Source of the DNA: Branchinecta lynchi
Taxonomy: Eukaryota > Arthropoda > Branchiopoda > Anostraca > Branchinectidae
NCBI GenBank assembly: GCA_023053575.1
Contig: JAKZAP010000014.1
Span: forward strand, 682,001-746,000
DNA: 64,000 nt
Direction of reading: 5' to 3'
The notes under the pieces are model-generated. The model worked only from the letters and a program-made list of their open reading frames with translations, searched no databases and was not told the origin of the DNA. A program made the translations under genes and the position numbers. Positions within the stretch are counted from its first letter, which is position 1. Each line of letters opens with the position of its first letter. Below are positions 1-10,917 of the stretch, one piece after another.

Positions 1-273
1 CTCCCCAGAGAGGCGGCTGCGAAAGTTCCAAAACTGACACCAGTTTATTCCAGGTCACAGCGTTATTCTCGAAGCTTTGTGCCGAGTTTTGTTCGTACTT
101 TTAACAATTCGTAACTTGTGCGTTTTATCCTATTCTTTTTGTTTTTCTCGTTGACAAATCTTTCTTGTATTAACTGTTTGACTAAAAGATACCATATTTG
201 GGCTATGCCTATGAGAGACTGTATCTTGTTTACATTAAATGATTTGATTTTTGATTTGATTTGAAACAAGCAT
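1..273 (+). mobile_element. 3' tail of a LINE (non-LTR retrotransposon), truncated by the window edge
   Basis: Frame 1 is open from base 1 to the stop at 112-114 and ends in a motif (RYSRSFVPSFVRTFNNS) typical of the extreme C-terminus of CR1/L2-like LINE polymerases. The fragments at 18183-18570 and 52712-53140 have similar ends. About 160 bases of 3' UTR follow and finish in an imperfect TGATTTGATTT repeat, the usual kind of tail for such elements. The rest of the element lies outside the window. Clade assignment is inference. Confidence 0.6.
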
Positions 274-290
274 AGCTCTACTGAACTGTA

Positions 291-448
291 CACTGTAAAA
301 AGTTTCTCCGAATAAGGATGCAGTATTTACTACTGGGATTAATCTTATCTTTATTCAGATAAGATTTATCCGAGTTAGGGGTAATCTTATCTCAATAAAG
401 ATAAGATTAATCCCAGTAGCAAATACTGCAAGATTTTTTTTTACAGTG
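291..448. mobile_element. Palindromic MITE, CACTGTAAAAA family, copy 1
   Basis: Begins CACTGTAAAAAG and ends TTACAGTG. The two halves are near-complementary around GGGATTAATCTTATCT, so the element folds into one hairpin. Other copies are at 31337-31502, 46545-46714 and 56081-56230. The 31337 copy is flanked by TA on both sides, suggesting a TA target duplication. Confidence 0.8.
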
Positions 449-454
449 CTCATT

Positions 455-1519
455 CGCTAACTTAAATGTGATATAGCAGAGGCATGCTTCTTTGAACATT
501 ACAAACAGTGCTATTTTCATGCACTTGCTATCTGCTTATTATGACAAAGTTCAACTACCAGTCAGCCAAAGTAGCTGATTAAAAGCTGCTAAAAACACAT
601 ATCGCATATCTATATCTGATTATTTTAGGTCTTCATTTTACCATTTAGCCAAAACTGCACTGTCAGTTCTTCTAAAACTGCAAGGTTCAACAGAGAAAGA
701 AGCATATTTCTACAGGAGGGATATCCAACCTCTAGCTTGTAGCCTACAACCTTGGACCTGACATAAAATGGTTTAAAGGGAAAATTTCAGTGCAGTCCTA
801 TCAAGGTCCTAACTGTGTGTGAAGAAGGATGACCTGACTGACCTAGGACCTGTTTTGGTCCTAAAAATCACAAACTTGATAAAAGCTAACAGCCAACTAT
901 TTCAGGGTTATCCTGGCATAAGCTTTAAGTAGAAATTCAATTTAACTTTCTTTGATTTTGATTTTACAAAAAAGCTTTTACAAAAAAGGTGTCTGCAGGT
1001 TTGGATGGCCATCTTCTCCACTGAATGGGTATTCCTCGCGGCAAACTTTTCAGATTATGAAAAGAAAACCAGATGTCAATAGAATCACTATCAGACATGA
1101 ATCAGCAAAATATTTAAAAAGTGGTAAAAGCCATGAATTGTTATGACAAGTATTTATAGTAAAAAATGCCTGGCTAGGGTATTAGTTTTTTCTTTGGTGA
1201 TCATTCACTGTTGGCAGACGTTCACATAAGCATATTTCTACTGTAATATTAGATTACCAATTAAGTTTTAACAGTAGAAGTATGCTTATATTAACGTTTG
1301 CTGATATTGCCATTTTCACGCACTTGCTGTGTCTAAAGCTAACTACCAGTTAGCCAAAATAGGTAATTATTTAGGTAATTTAGGTATAAAATAAAATAGG
1401 TAATTTAGAAAGGGCATTTGAAAACACCTTAATAGGTATTTTAGATCTTTATTCTACCATTTAGCCCAGAACCGCACTATTCACATTAAAGCAGCATTGA
1501 AGTAACTGTTCACATAAAC
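455..1519. repeat. Cluster of diverged MITEs with CAGTAGAGGTATGCTTA termini
   Basis: Three diverged pieces lie together. About 479-712 and 1272-1519 are related to each other, sharing blocks such as ACTACCAGT.AGCC and TTCTACCATTTAGCC. About 880-1243 is an inverted match to part of the element at 46017-46493, with shared blocks around GGGTTATCCTGGCA and AAAAATGCCTGG. The 1243 and 1272 termini face each other. No real coding region is visible. Confidence 0.6.
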
Positions 1520-1830
1520 ATACAGGAGGGGTATCCAACCTCAGACAAGATTCAAAACTCCAGAGAAGTCTTTCCTTCAGAATAATCTATCTTGCTTAAA
1601 AACGAACCAACAAATATGACAGACATGCTAGATTATATCTAACTGAATGATTTACATACTGATAAATAAATATTACTATTTCTGGTTCAACATATCTTTC
1701 TTATCAAATAACATCATCTCATTCTAACGTCATGAAAAAGGAAGAGTTAGCAAAGTCTATAGCAGGTCTATAGCCAGAAAATCTCTTTTCAAAGTAGCTT
1801 CAAAACAAAGTACCTCTACTGTAATAGGCT
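1520..1830. repeat. About 300-bp interspersed repeat, copy 1
   Basis: Closely matches 51420-51740 in the same orientation, beginning at ACAGGAGGGGTATCCAACCT and continuing through CCAGAGAAGTCTTTCCTTCA to TTCAAAACAAAG. It has no clear terminal repeats and no coding potential. Confidence 0.7.
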
Positions 1831-2828
1831 TTGCATAAGGAGCATACACTTACTTGGTAGTATCGGCATGTCCTGTGCCAATATATTTTGACTGCAAGTG
1901 TTCTAGCTGACTGTGAATATTGTATCTTTCACCCATGTTCCAGAACAAATTTAAATATCCCCGCAACGCAACAAGCTACTAAAAGTCAACCAAGAACGGG
2001 GAAATAACGATGTAGCCGAGAGTAAAAGTGCAGTAAAACAAATGAAGAGCTGAGCGCACAAATGTGATAAGTCCCTTTATGCTCGTTTCGAGACAATCAT
2101 TTTTGAAGTTTGGGAAGTTAGTACATCGAAAGCTAGTTCCCATTTTTGTCCGCCGAGTATCTCAGTAGGGAGTGAGCTGACGAAGATTCTGATAGCCCAG
2201 GAAGAAAGAGCGCAAAAGTATACCAGATAGATGGTGCTCTTAATACTTATCTCAATTTGCCAAAAATGCAAGTTATCACCTTCATGTGGAAAAAAAATAC
2301 CCACGGAGTACGGGTAAATACCCTCCGTGTAAACGTAGCTTCAGCTCTTCAAATATTAACAAATGTTACATTAGTTTCGTTTTTGCAGATATATACCATG
2401 GTAACTAAATATGCAATACTTCCTTCATAAAATCCGATGACGATTTGCCGCCAGATGCGCTATAGGAACAATAACAATCACACGTGAGATCTGGGGATAA
2501 GTTATCTGACGGGTGAATGAGCGATTAGGCTTCCGCCTCATATCGAGTCGCGCATTAGCCCCGTGGAAAAGAGAGCCAGCGCTTAGCACTGAAGGCGGAA
2601 GCTAGAAATGACAAACTTGATGACGCTTGACAGAACAGACTTGGGTAAAGCAAAAAGAGGGGAAGAGGCTTTTTAAGCAGTTTTAAACATGGTTATGCCT
2701 AAGAGGAATTCAAAATAGAAAAACAAACCTGGATAAACGTACACAAAGAAGTAACGTGTCCTTTATGATAGCACACCTAGCGGCCAAAATAGAACTAATC
2801 GGAGAGGAATTTTATGAGGGGCGCATTA
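1831..2828. other. No recognised feature
   Basis: About 1 kb with many stops in all frames. I see no gene, RNA or repeat that matches elsewhere in the window. Confidence 0.4.
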
Positions 2829-3225
2829 GTCGTTTCTGCAATTACCGTAGTATCTGATACACAGTTTCTCTGCAAAAATGACTACTACCAAATTCCAGTT
2901 TTCGAAGTCATCCCAAAAGATTAACTGATATCCAGTTACATCACTTATCACGATCAGTTCACCACGGTCCGACCGTGGTAACTGGTCTGGTATCTGAAAA
3001 GTCATCTCAGTTTCATTTTGTCAAATTGGTGAGAAAGAAGTTTAGCACTTAATCACGTAACTGGATATCAGATTGTCTTTTAGGATGACTTCAAAAAGTA
3101 TAATTTCGGCAATAGTCGTTTTTGCGGAGCAACCGTGTATCAGACACCACGGTAACTGCAAAAACGACTAATTGCAGATTCAGTTATCTTCGTAACAGAT
3201 ACCATAGTATCTGTAAAAACGCAAC
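2829..3225. mobile_element. Foldback element with TACCATGGTA-type inverted repeats, copy 1
   Basis: Related to 54017-54370. Both contain a central GGTCCGACCGTGG block, TTCGAAGTCATCCCAAAA, and arms rich in ATACCAYGGTATCTG, and both end CTGTAAAAACGCAAC or CTGCAAAAACGCAAC. The short palindromic units recur several times inside. Non-coding. Confidence 0.65.
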
Positions 3226-3582
3226 TAATATCTTCAGGTTGTGTCCTCGGATGCCAAGTCAAATTGATTTGGCCGCCAAAGTAAAAGTTCGCCTACCAGC
3301 TTACAAGTCTTTTTAAAATGTTCGTTTCGGTGCTCGAAACGCTGAAAACTGACAAAAGCTCTTCAAGGTTATGACACTTTACCAACACGCATAGCAGACT
3401 AGCTAGGCTACGAAGTCGAAATTAGTGACTACCTATGGCCTCCATCCAACTCGTAACATCGTTCCGGCCTACAGATGGCATATCTAGTACTCGAAACGCG
3501 CCAACACCTGACACAACTGTTCGCGGACAAACGGAAGGATGGACAGACTGTAGTCAAAAGTGACTCAAGAAGAACGTAAGAA

Positions 3583-3588
3583 TTTATT
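3583..3588 (-). terminator. AATAAA poly(A) signal overlapping the murQ stop codon
   Basis: On the minus strand the codons GCG AAA TAA A form an AATAAA hexamer that contains the stop codon. If used, the 3' UTR would be only about 15-30 bases. It could be chance. Confidence 0.45.
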
Positions 3589-4027
3589 TCGCAAAAGCAT
3601 CTAAAACTTTTCTAACATTTCCGTGCTCTTCCAACAGCCTATTTGCTTCCTCCTCTGGCACCCCAAGAATATCCTGAACCATCCGAGAACCCCTAGCTAC
3701 TAATTTAGTATTATTCAACATCATGTCAACCATTTTGTTCCCTTTTATCTTGCCTAGCCGAATCATAACACTGGTGGAAATCATATTCAACACCATTTTC
3801 TGAGCCGTTCCTGATTTCATTCGCGTACTGCCGCTAACAAATTCTGGTCCTACAATGACTTCAACTGGGAATTCGCAACTGGCGGCTACTGCTGAGTTAG
3901 GACAACATGTTATGCATCCTGTATTGACGCCTGATGCTTTTGCATCACGTAAGCCCCCGATGACATAAGGAGTCCGGCCGGAGGCAGCTATTCCAATGAC
4001 GGTGTCTTTCTCGGTGATGTCGTGCCC
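3584..4027 (-). CDS. murQ: murQ-like exon 3 (C-terminal half and stop)
   Basis: Acceptor TTTTCAG|GGGCAC at 4027/4028. The 444 bases encode residues 121-267 and the TAA stop. It holds the second half of the SIS domain, the GPE..SGSTR.K signature and the helical C-terminal tail, ending [10 protein letters not shown]. The open frame through the exon is unbroken. Confidence 0.96.
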   Translation of the reverse strand, partial: GHDITEKDTVIGIAASGRTPYVIGGLRDAKASGVNTGCITCCPNSAVAASCEFPVEVIVGPEFVSGSTRMKSGTAQKMVLNMISTSVMIRLGKIKGNKMVDMMLNNTKLVARGSRMVQDILGVPEEEANRLLEEHGNVRKVLDAFAK

Positions 4028-7000
4028 CTGAAAATACAGTAAATCAATAACTTATTCCAAGACCAAAGCTGGTCAGAGGCAACAAGTGGTGTATAGTCAG
4101 GTACAATATATAAACAATGAAGAATAAATAAAACCTATGGGTCAACTTACTTCTGAGAATATTTCACTACTACCAGAATTATAACGTCTCGCGAAAAGCT
4201 TTTCATACCGTTCAAGAAGAATTTGCGGTAATCGACGTTTTGGTGAGACAGCCCCGAAGCTAGAACTCAATAGAAGAGGAAGAATATGTTGTCTTGAGTT
4301 AAACGTGGTCAGTCAGTTAAATAAATCCTTTTACACACCAAGCAACACATTTCATTCATTAGCCTACCGGTTGTGTAACTATGAGCGTGTTCCACCCTTC
4401 TAACAATAGTAACTATTAGTTAGTATTTCCGTTCCAACCTCGTAAAAAGTTACTACGCTGACCGTTCCAACCTTATCGAAATATTAACTAACAGTAACTA
4501 TTTGCTTACCATGCTCGGGAGCGTAGTAATCGTGGTAACTACGCATCCCCGTAACGTGATTGGTCGGATTCGCCTGTTGCATGATATTCTGCTGGAAAAT
4601 AGAAAGATCGTTCCAGCCTTGACGGCAAAAGCCAGAATTCAAGACGTCATGCGTAGAACTACGGTAAGTAGGATGGAACGCTCTAAGTTTACTAAATTGT
4701 TTTCAAGTCAGCTCGACTTTGTATTTTCAAAATTCGAATTTCCTGCTCGGCCCGTACTAAACACAGCGTGGCATGCTCGTATGAGCTAAGCATACTGATT
4801 TACTTGATTGACCACGTTTAACTCCAGAGTAACAAAAGTTACCATTGGTAACTATTCGTAACGTTTTGGATGATTTCCATACTTTCCATGCCCCTGGTTG
4901 GAAGTTGATGGTAGAAAGTATTGTAGGAGGTTGAAGGTTGGAAAACACTCACAGAATAAGATTTCTGTGTGGAACTTAAGATGACAGGCTACATGTAAAG
5001 TGATTGGTCTTTGGGGAGACCCGAGCTTACCTTCAGGTCTTTCCATGCCTGTGCCTCATCATCTTCAGCAAACTCTACCGCCCGCCTGATGGCATCGTCC
5101 CCTCCTGCAATGAGTCCCACCACTACTCCATGAGGTACCCCATAAGTGGGAGGGCATTCTGAAGCATCGATGATCCCCAACCGACCACTTGTTCCAGCAC
5201 CTGAAAAAGTATACGTGTGTTCTGCTGTTGGTGAAACAAATAAAAGGACACAAACTGCACAGCAAGGAAGTTAAAGTGACGTCAGATCCACTTTCTCATT
5301 CTACGCTTTTGACCCGCGAGCCCAGAGTAAAGCAGAGTTTTATTCACCGAAACAAAGACGTTAAACCCAGTCCTATCTCGCTATCGTCGGCAATGACGTC
5401 TCTCGAACATGTATGTTATGTATATCTTCCTATGTCCACAGGACATACATGACAATGAGTTATGCGGAGGTTGATATAATATCGTATCAGCCTCCAGAGA
5501 GGAGACCAACCACTGAAAAGTAGAATCCGGCCAACAAAAATAAATAGATGACATCACTTCAGAAAAAAAAAACACTAACAAATAATCACAAAAAATATGT
5601 TCTAAAGCTGACAAAAAATCTTGCTTTCCCAGCCAACCTACCAAGTAGGCTACTACCAAAGAAGATTGAGTAGGCTACTACCCAAACAAAATTTCTGTTC
5701 AAAAAAGTTATAATAATCTCAGTTAATATCGGAATAACAAGTTCGAGGGCCATTCAAAAATATAAAGATAAAACATTTATTCAAACAATGTTTACAACGG
5801 ATACGTCAGCTATGATTTTTCATCAGCGATATTTCGGCCCTTCTTGGCAAGGGTCCTCGTCAGGCTGTCAATCCTCTAGATCAACTGCGGGGAAGGAATC
5901 AAACCTGTAATAAATAACTGAAGCTTCTACCGACTATAAATATCTTATTAAAGTAAATTATCTTCAATTACCACTAGAATGAAAAAACTAGTCCTGAGAT
6001 TTAATTTTTGACAACGACGCTGTTTTTGCTGCACGATTGGGTTTGATTCCTTCCCCGCAGTTGATCTAGAGGATTGACAGCCTGACGAGGACCCTTGCCA
6101 AGAAGGGCCGAAATATCGCTGATGAAAAATCATAGCTGACGTATCCGTTGTAAACATTGTTTGAATAAATGTTTCAAAGTCAGCTTGGGTTCAAAGAATA
6201 TTTAAAGATAAAATAATCAACATGCCTTGCCTTCGGCTCAGACAAGTTATTTCAATGGCCGTCTCGTTGCTATAAACCGATATCGAACTCGACGTCGGAA
6301 GTTAACCTTTATTATATATTTTCCTCCTACTCCTGTTGGATGTAACTGGTAGAATCAAGAATTAATCCGAAGCATGTTACATGGGAGGATAAGTACATCA
6401 GAAATAGGAAGGATAAGTACATGAAACTAAAGTACGCAAACTGTAAAAAGTATCTCCTACATCGGAATTCTGAATCGCCAGAATGGGAGATTTGAATCCA
6501 TGTTCGTACAGTTAAAACGGGATGGAGGATTAAAACGCTAAAATGCAAAATATTGCAGATTAAGTTATTTGAAAGCGGAGAGTATTTTGTACAGTGTCTC
6601 AGCGAAGAAAGTAGGCTAATATAATACAGATAAATTACTATAAATTTGCTTTGGTATAATAGTTATAACTTTTCGCTGCGTAGAGTCGAGCGAGACATGC
6701 GTTTAGGCTGCGCTTCATTTGAGACAGCAAAGTCATTCTTGACTTTGTCACTCATGAACAATGACTTTGTAGCTACAAAACTGTCAACAAAACGAGGCTT
6801 AAGCTCGGAGGCGCACATGTTTACCTGCCGAACAAGGTACAGTCATGGGCTTTGGAGAGTGCTGTGCGGAACACTCAGTTCAATTCTCATTCGAACCATA
6901 AAACGAGACTGTGAGCGTGTTCCACCCTCGTACCAATAGTAACTATTAGTTACTATTTCCGTTCCAACCTCACCAAAAGTTACTACGGTGACCGTTCCAA

Positions 7001-8774
7001 CCTTCTGGAAATAGTAACTAACAGTAGCTATTTGCTTACCACGCTCGGGAGCGTCGTAAGGGTAGTAACTACGGATCTCTGTCACGTGATTGGTCGAATT
7101 CGCCCGTGGCGTGATATTCTGCTGGAAAATAGAAAAATCGTTCCAGCCTTGACAACAAAAAGGCAGAATCTGTGAGTTCATGCGTAGTAACTACGGTAAG
7201 TAGGATGGAACACGCTCTGTGTAGTTCTTTTTCCCTAAGGCGTATTCTCGCCGTTCCCCGAGGACTCCTCGGGGAATCGAAGGGAACGGCGAGAATAGAG
7301 AGTCACTCCACGCGGACTCCGCGTACAGAAACAGCGAGAACACGGGGAATGCTTCCAAAATCGATTTAGTTCGAATAAGGAATATGCAGTTGACGAAATT
7401 AGTCTGGATCCACTTTATTTTTTGTTTTGTTTATTCTGATTATTTTTAATAATTCTACATTGCACCAATACCAGCAAAAACTGATTCCCCTCCGAATCTG
7501 AAAAACTTTATGATGATGGGGATGATAATCGGAGCATTCCCCGTCCGTGGGGACTCGCGAGAATACGGAGAGTGAGTCCCCGGGACAAACAAAAACGCGG
7601 GGACTCCTCAAGTGGAGTCCTCGGGGAATGGCGAGAATACGCCTCTAGTCTTAAGTTATTTTGCCACAGGTCGCATGTCATTAAGCTCTGCTTGGCACCA
7701 AATGCGTCATGACGACAGAGTTACTATACTCTGGAATGACCTTCTCTCAGCCAGTTTCAAGCTGTGTCTATCCGTAGCAAAATCGCAGATACCCAAAGAT
7801 AAACCTTTTCAGCCTCCACTTTCAGACTGGTCATTTAAAGTGCGAACACACGATGAGGATTTCACGGCCGGATTTCCTGCACTTTCATCATCAAGTTGAA
7901 AAAATTTCCACTTTTACATATGGAAGTGATGATGGTGGCAAAAATCCGGGCAGGAATTCCAGTCCGGGAGATTCCTATCCTGATCGTGTGTCTGCATTAT
8001 TAACAACCTTGATACAATAATTCACTTAATATCCATCAAACTGCAACGCCCCTCTTGACTGGAAAACAGAGTTTTGCCCGTGACTGATAGCATGGTAGCC
8101 GAGAGGGGTTTCTGGGGCGTGTACAGTGTACCGATGCTCCGCGGTAAACCCTTTACCAAGACCATCCAAGGGTAGGTATTTTACTGTAGAAAAAGTGAAC
8201 AATAATGTAATAGAACTTAAAGAGTAAAACTTTATGTGTTTTGTCTTAAATGAAAAGAAACCGGGACTAGACTAAGCTGCCCAAACTGACTAACCCGAAG
8301 GCATTAAAACTCCTTATGAAACTGGAGTAAAGACCTGAACAATACCTTATAAACCACGACACGACCTAACGCTAATACCGTCACTCTGACCAGTGTGCAA
8401 GCACTCCGAACCACAACTGACGGTTTAGCTAAGCCGTGCGTCTCCTATAAGGCTGGGTGAAATTAGATTCGAAGCTCATGGCAATATTTCAAGGAGCCCT
8501 GGAATTTTCCCAGAGTGTGCGGGCTACTCGTTACAAAACCCTTTAATCTTACTACGTCCAACCCCCAACACATCTAATCTGTACCTATATAGAAGAGTCT
8601 CCCGCCATCTGCCATCTGTGGCACCATCGACTCCACCAACGCCTCTATCTGGTCTAAAGCCTTTTCAACAGCACCAGCAACTGTTTTGTCTTCCTCGTTG
8701 ATTCCCATGAGCAATTGTCGAGTGGTCTTGAGTTCGAGGTTTTCATGTTTTCCAGATGCTTCGGTAATATTCAT
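3584..8774 (-). CDS. murQ: N-acetylmuramic acid 6-phosphate etherase (MurQ-like), three exons, complete
   Basis: Coding exons 8585-8774, 5031-5200 and 3584-4027 join in phases 1 and 0 to give 267 residues, close to bacterial MurQ length. MurQ cleaves the D-lactyl ether of MurNAc-6-phosphate to give GlcNAc-6-phosphate and D-lactate. Visible features are a SIS sugar-phosphate fold, [15 protein letters not shown] at residues 57-71, [10 protein letters not shown] at 75-84, AVEFAEDD at 104-111, [11 protein letters not shown] at 135-145, and the MurQ/GCKR signature [18 protein letters not shown] at 180-197. Glu78 and Glu109 fit the two catalytic glutamates of E. coli MurQ (Glu83, Glu114) at a constant offset; this is inference. 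The sequence is most like Bacteroidetes MurQ. Introns full of MITEs make it a resident eukaryotic gene, not contamination. Its upstream same-strand neighbour is the kinase gene. GCKR, the animal relative, is about twice as long with two SIS domains, so it is a poorer match. Confidence 0.95.
4383..4684. mobile_element. MITE with GAGCGTGTTCCA termini, copy 1 (murQ intron 2)
   Basis: Begins GAGCGTGTTCCACCC and ends GGATGGAACGCTC, so the termini are inverted. It is about 300 bp and nearly identical in layout to 6913-7217 in the same orientation, including CTGCTGGAAAATAGAAA and ACGGTAAGTAGGATGGAAC. Confidence 0.85.
5031..5200 (-). CDS. murQ: murQ-like exon 2 (SIS active-site core)
   Basis: Acceptor TTTTTCAG|GTGCTGG at 5200/5201, donor CTGAAG|GTAAGC at 5030/5031. 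Supplies residues 64-120, including [19 protein letters not shown] and AVEFAEDD. The 170 bases run from phase 1 to phase 0, which matches both neighbours. Confidence 0.95.
5795..5871 (-). ncRNA. Hammerhead-ribozyme-like motif (Penelope-associated), left arm
   Basis: On the minus strand: ACAGC (stem I), CTGACGA core, stem II CCCTT/AAGGG, GAAA core, an imperfect stem III (GCU..AUG with CAU..AGC), GUAUC, then GUUGU, which can pair with ACAGC. Core residues are intact, but one extra C before the stem I return strand departs from the consensus. Ribozyme activity is inference. Confidence 0.45.
6076..6152 (+). ncRNA. Hammerhead-ribozyme-like motif (Penelope-associated), right arm
   Basis: Reverse-complement twin of the motif at 5795-5871. 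CTGACGA is at 6082-6088 and GAAA at 6110-6113. Stem II pairs CCCTT with AAGGG. The downstream GTTGT pairs with the upstream ACAGC using one G-U pair. Confidence 0.45.
6913..7217. mobile_element. MITE with GAGCGTGTTCCA termini, copy 2 (murQ intron 1)
   Basis: Direct-repeat partner of 4383-4684. Ends GGATGGAACACGCTC, giving a 12-base terminal inverted repeat (GAGCGTGTTCCA). It is followed within 20 bp by another inverted-repeat element. Confidence 0.85.
7236..7647. mobile_element. Inverted-repeat element with AGGCGTATTCTCGCC termini
   Basis: The left end AGGCGTATTCTCGCCGTTCC is mirrored at the right by GGAATGGCGAGAATACGCCT. The arms also share TCCCCGAGGACTCC and GGAGTCCTCGGGGA. It is about 410 bp and non-coding. 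Confidence 0.75.
7648..8584. other. murQ intron 1, nothing recognised
   Basis: Contains an open stretch at 7612-7899 (+) that resembles no family I know and partly overlaps the inverted-repeat element before it. I treat it as chance. Confidence 0.4.
8585..8774 (-). CDS. murQ: murQ-like exon 1 (N-terminus, start codon)
   Basis: Encodes residues 1-63 and the first base of codon 64, starting [10 protein letters not shown] and running to GGRLFYI. The donor is G|GTACAG at 8584/8585. The ATG sits only six bases inside an acceptor (CTTTTAG|TCAACAATG, boundary at 8780/8781), so the upstream part is either a 5' UTR exon, a trans-spliced leader site or, in phase 0, a fusion exon. The start agrees with the start of bacterial MurQ. 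Confidence 0.93.
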
Positions 8775-9239
8775 TGTTGACTAAAAGACAAGAAGATGAC
8801 TGCACACCCAATACAATCGCTAAAGGCAACTATAGTTGCATTTTGTTTTATGCTGTTTCGGTGTCGTTTCACTATAGTTTGACAGACGTCTGTTTTAGTT
8901 TTGTCAGTACAGTATATGCAACTTTTTATTTGCCCATTCCACATATTGTACTTTCATAACTAAAACAAAAATACGTCAAACTACAGTGAAACTACACCAA
9001 CTACATAAACAAAAACACAGCCTATGTGACAGACAGATATTTTGCACCAAGTTTGTTAGGTAACGTCACCTAACTAAAAAAAAACAACACGTAAATAATC
9101 AGGTCAATTCTCTCATCGAAAGCTTCATTATATAATGTCATAAAAGAAGGATCTATTCGCAAGCCTACTGAACATATTTGAAGAGCTGCCGTGTTCCTCC
9201 CGCAGTAGCTACCTATAGTTGGTGCATTTTTACCAGCTT

Positions 9240-9772
9240 TTGAGAAAGAAAAATACCTCTATGAATGAACGAATGAATTTATTCCCAATAAAGCCCAAGG
9301 GCCATGGCGGGAAACATAGCACAATAACAAAAACAAAATATCATACACTCCAACAACGAACCACAAAATCAACTTTTATAAAAATAGTTCACGGTGGGCC
9401 ATAGCTAGCTTCAGGAATCTACCCAGCCTCCGGATCTCACCAAAACACTTACTTCCCATACTTGAAACCAAATCCCTTTCCTCCCAGGCCTCCCGACCAA
9501 ACACTTCCTTTCTTAATTCTTTCAAGTCCTCGCAATAACATATCAAATGTACCGCATCCTCTCCTTCAATACCACACATTGGACAAAAATTAGGAGCAGT
9601 ACCTTTCCTATCTCTACCAATATAATTTCTCTGCATCCCCAACGGAAGAGCGTCCACCCTAAGACTCACCATCCACTTCAATTCTGCCCCCTCCCCAACT
9701 TAAAATATAATTCTTCTCCCCATGTCTCTTTGGCCATACCATACAACTTCAGAGATTGGTGCTTTGATACAC
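9240..9772 (-). mobile_element. LINE 3' fragment with CCHC zinc-knuckle C-terminus
   Basis: Minus-strand frames 9376-9681 and, after a frameshift, about 9690-9760 read WGEELYFKLG, then VDALPLG, YIGR and a CPMCG-x10-H-x4-C zinc knuckle. The same order occurs at 32745-33267 (GEEVYFKAG, ADSLPLG, YIGR, CPMCG). This is the C-terminal tail of a non-LTR retrotransposon polymerase. The 3' UTR runs to about 9240. The piece lies between murQ and the kinase gene. Confidence 0.7.
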
Positions 9773-9779
9773 CCCCATG

Positions 9780-10015
9780 CCACCTATGGCGACCTGCTGT
9801 ATCGGGTGGTTCCAAGATCTGAGACAAAATCGATGCAGGGGGTTGCCCCCCCCCCCCCCCGAAACATGAAAAAATAACGATTGTTATAGGCTTTTCCGTC
9901 TGATCTACGTGTTTTTTGTACTTTTTTGTCCGACCAGCAGGCAATAATCCCCCTCCCCCCGAAAGGCACCCTGCCCCCCGAAATAAATTCCTGGATATGG
10001 GCCTGCATATCCCCA
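9780..10015. repeat. Low-complexity repeat with poly-C tracts
   Basis: Contains a long C homopolymer at about 9847-9860 and further C-rich runs near 9950-9980. It resembles the homopolymer-rich parts of other DNA elements in the window, but I could not define its ends. Confidence 0.4.
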
Positions 10016-10917
10016 TGTCACGGAAATTAATAATATAGATGGCGCTTTACACAAGGGACTTGTACCGTGACCAATACCATAAACAATTTTTCGAATGTAA
10101 TTTAGAAGTCTAGGACTCCCTTCTCGGAGCCACGTAGACAAACCAGGGATATTTAAGGTCATCTTTTCTGCTTGCAGTTTAGAAAAAATTTTACCGTCGA
10201 GAAAAAAGACACCTAATCATCCATTTGTGAACTAATGTAATTGTTCCGTGACAATAAGCTGAAAATATTCAAGCTATTTATATTTTTGGTATTGTTCTTA
10301 GAGGTAAAGAAACTATCACCTGATAATCCACTTCGAAAATAAAAGACAGAAAAGAGTGAGCTTACATTTCCTGCGGATAGAATTCGGCCATTTGTAGCTG
10401 AAAACGGGTAATCATGTCTCGCGGAATTAATTAACTACTCACAGAAGAACGTTACCGTGACCTGGAGGACTACTTCCTCCAGAACCACTCGCTACCTAGA
10501 CATGCCACAGATTTTCGCAGGAGATGGGGTTACATTCATTTTTCGTCGAAATCGGCGAGTAGATTGCTACGAATCATCACGCTTACTGAAAGCACAATAT
10601 TATTCAAACCGCACATTATTGAATTCTTCGTGAACCCAAAGGCCAAGCAGGCCTTGCGAAAAGACTTACTTGCCACAGCCTCAGTCAAAAGAGGGCACGA
10701 CCAATGGTTGTGCGAGGCTGATTGATCGATTATCCTCTTACAGTAGACAAAACACTTTTACAAGTCTCTCTCGGGTAGATGTAAGTAATTTCTTGGCCCG
10801 TCGCACGGGCTTCTATGAACGAATAAGATCCGATTCTGAATCGTCAGTCATATGCCTCTAAGATCGATAGTTCGAAGTAAATAAGAAGAACAACAAAATC
10901 ACAACTTATTTACGAAA
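10016..10917. other. Spacer between kinase and murQ genes, no confident feature
   Basis: Holds a possible 32-base mini-exon on the minus strand (10366-10397, TTTTCAG acceptor, GTAAGC donor). Its length does not connect the kinase reading frame to the murQ start, so it is not called. A good isolated donor lies near 10665 (minus). Confidence 0.35.

Larger units (their letters stand above)
5752..6185. mobile_element. Large inverted repeat made of two Penelope-like element ends, head to head
   Basis: Arms of about 120 bp at roughly 5787-5907 and 6033-6160 are almost perfect reverse complements, separated by about 125 bp. Each arm carries TGACGAGGACCCTTGCCAAG, GGGCCGAAATATCGC and AGCTGACGTATCC. 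Relatives are at 46854-46932, next to a Penelope-like GIY-YIG fragment at 52308-52366, and at 62400-62610. It lies in murQ intron 1. Confidence 0.75.

Noticed and set aside
10366..10397. 32-base mini-exon linking kinase to MurQ
   Set aside because: Good splice signals, but entering in phase 2 it leaves in phase 1, and the murQ exon in that frame hits a stop. Left as unproven.
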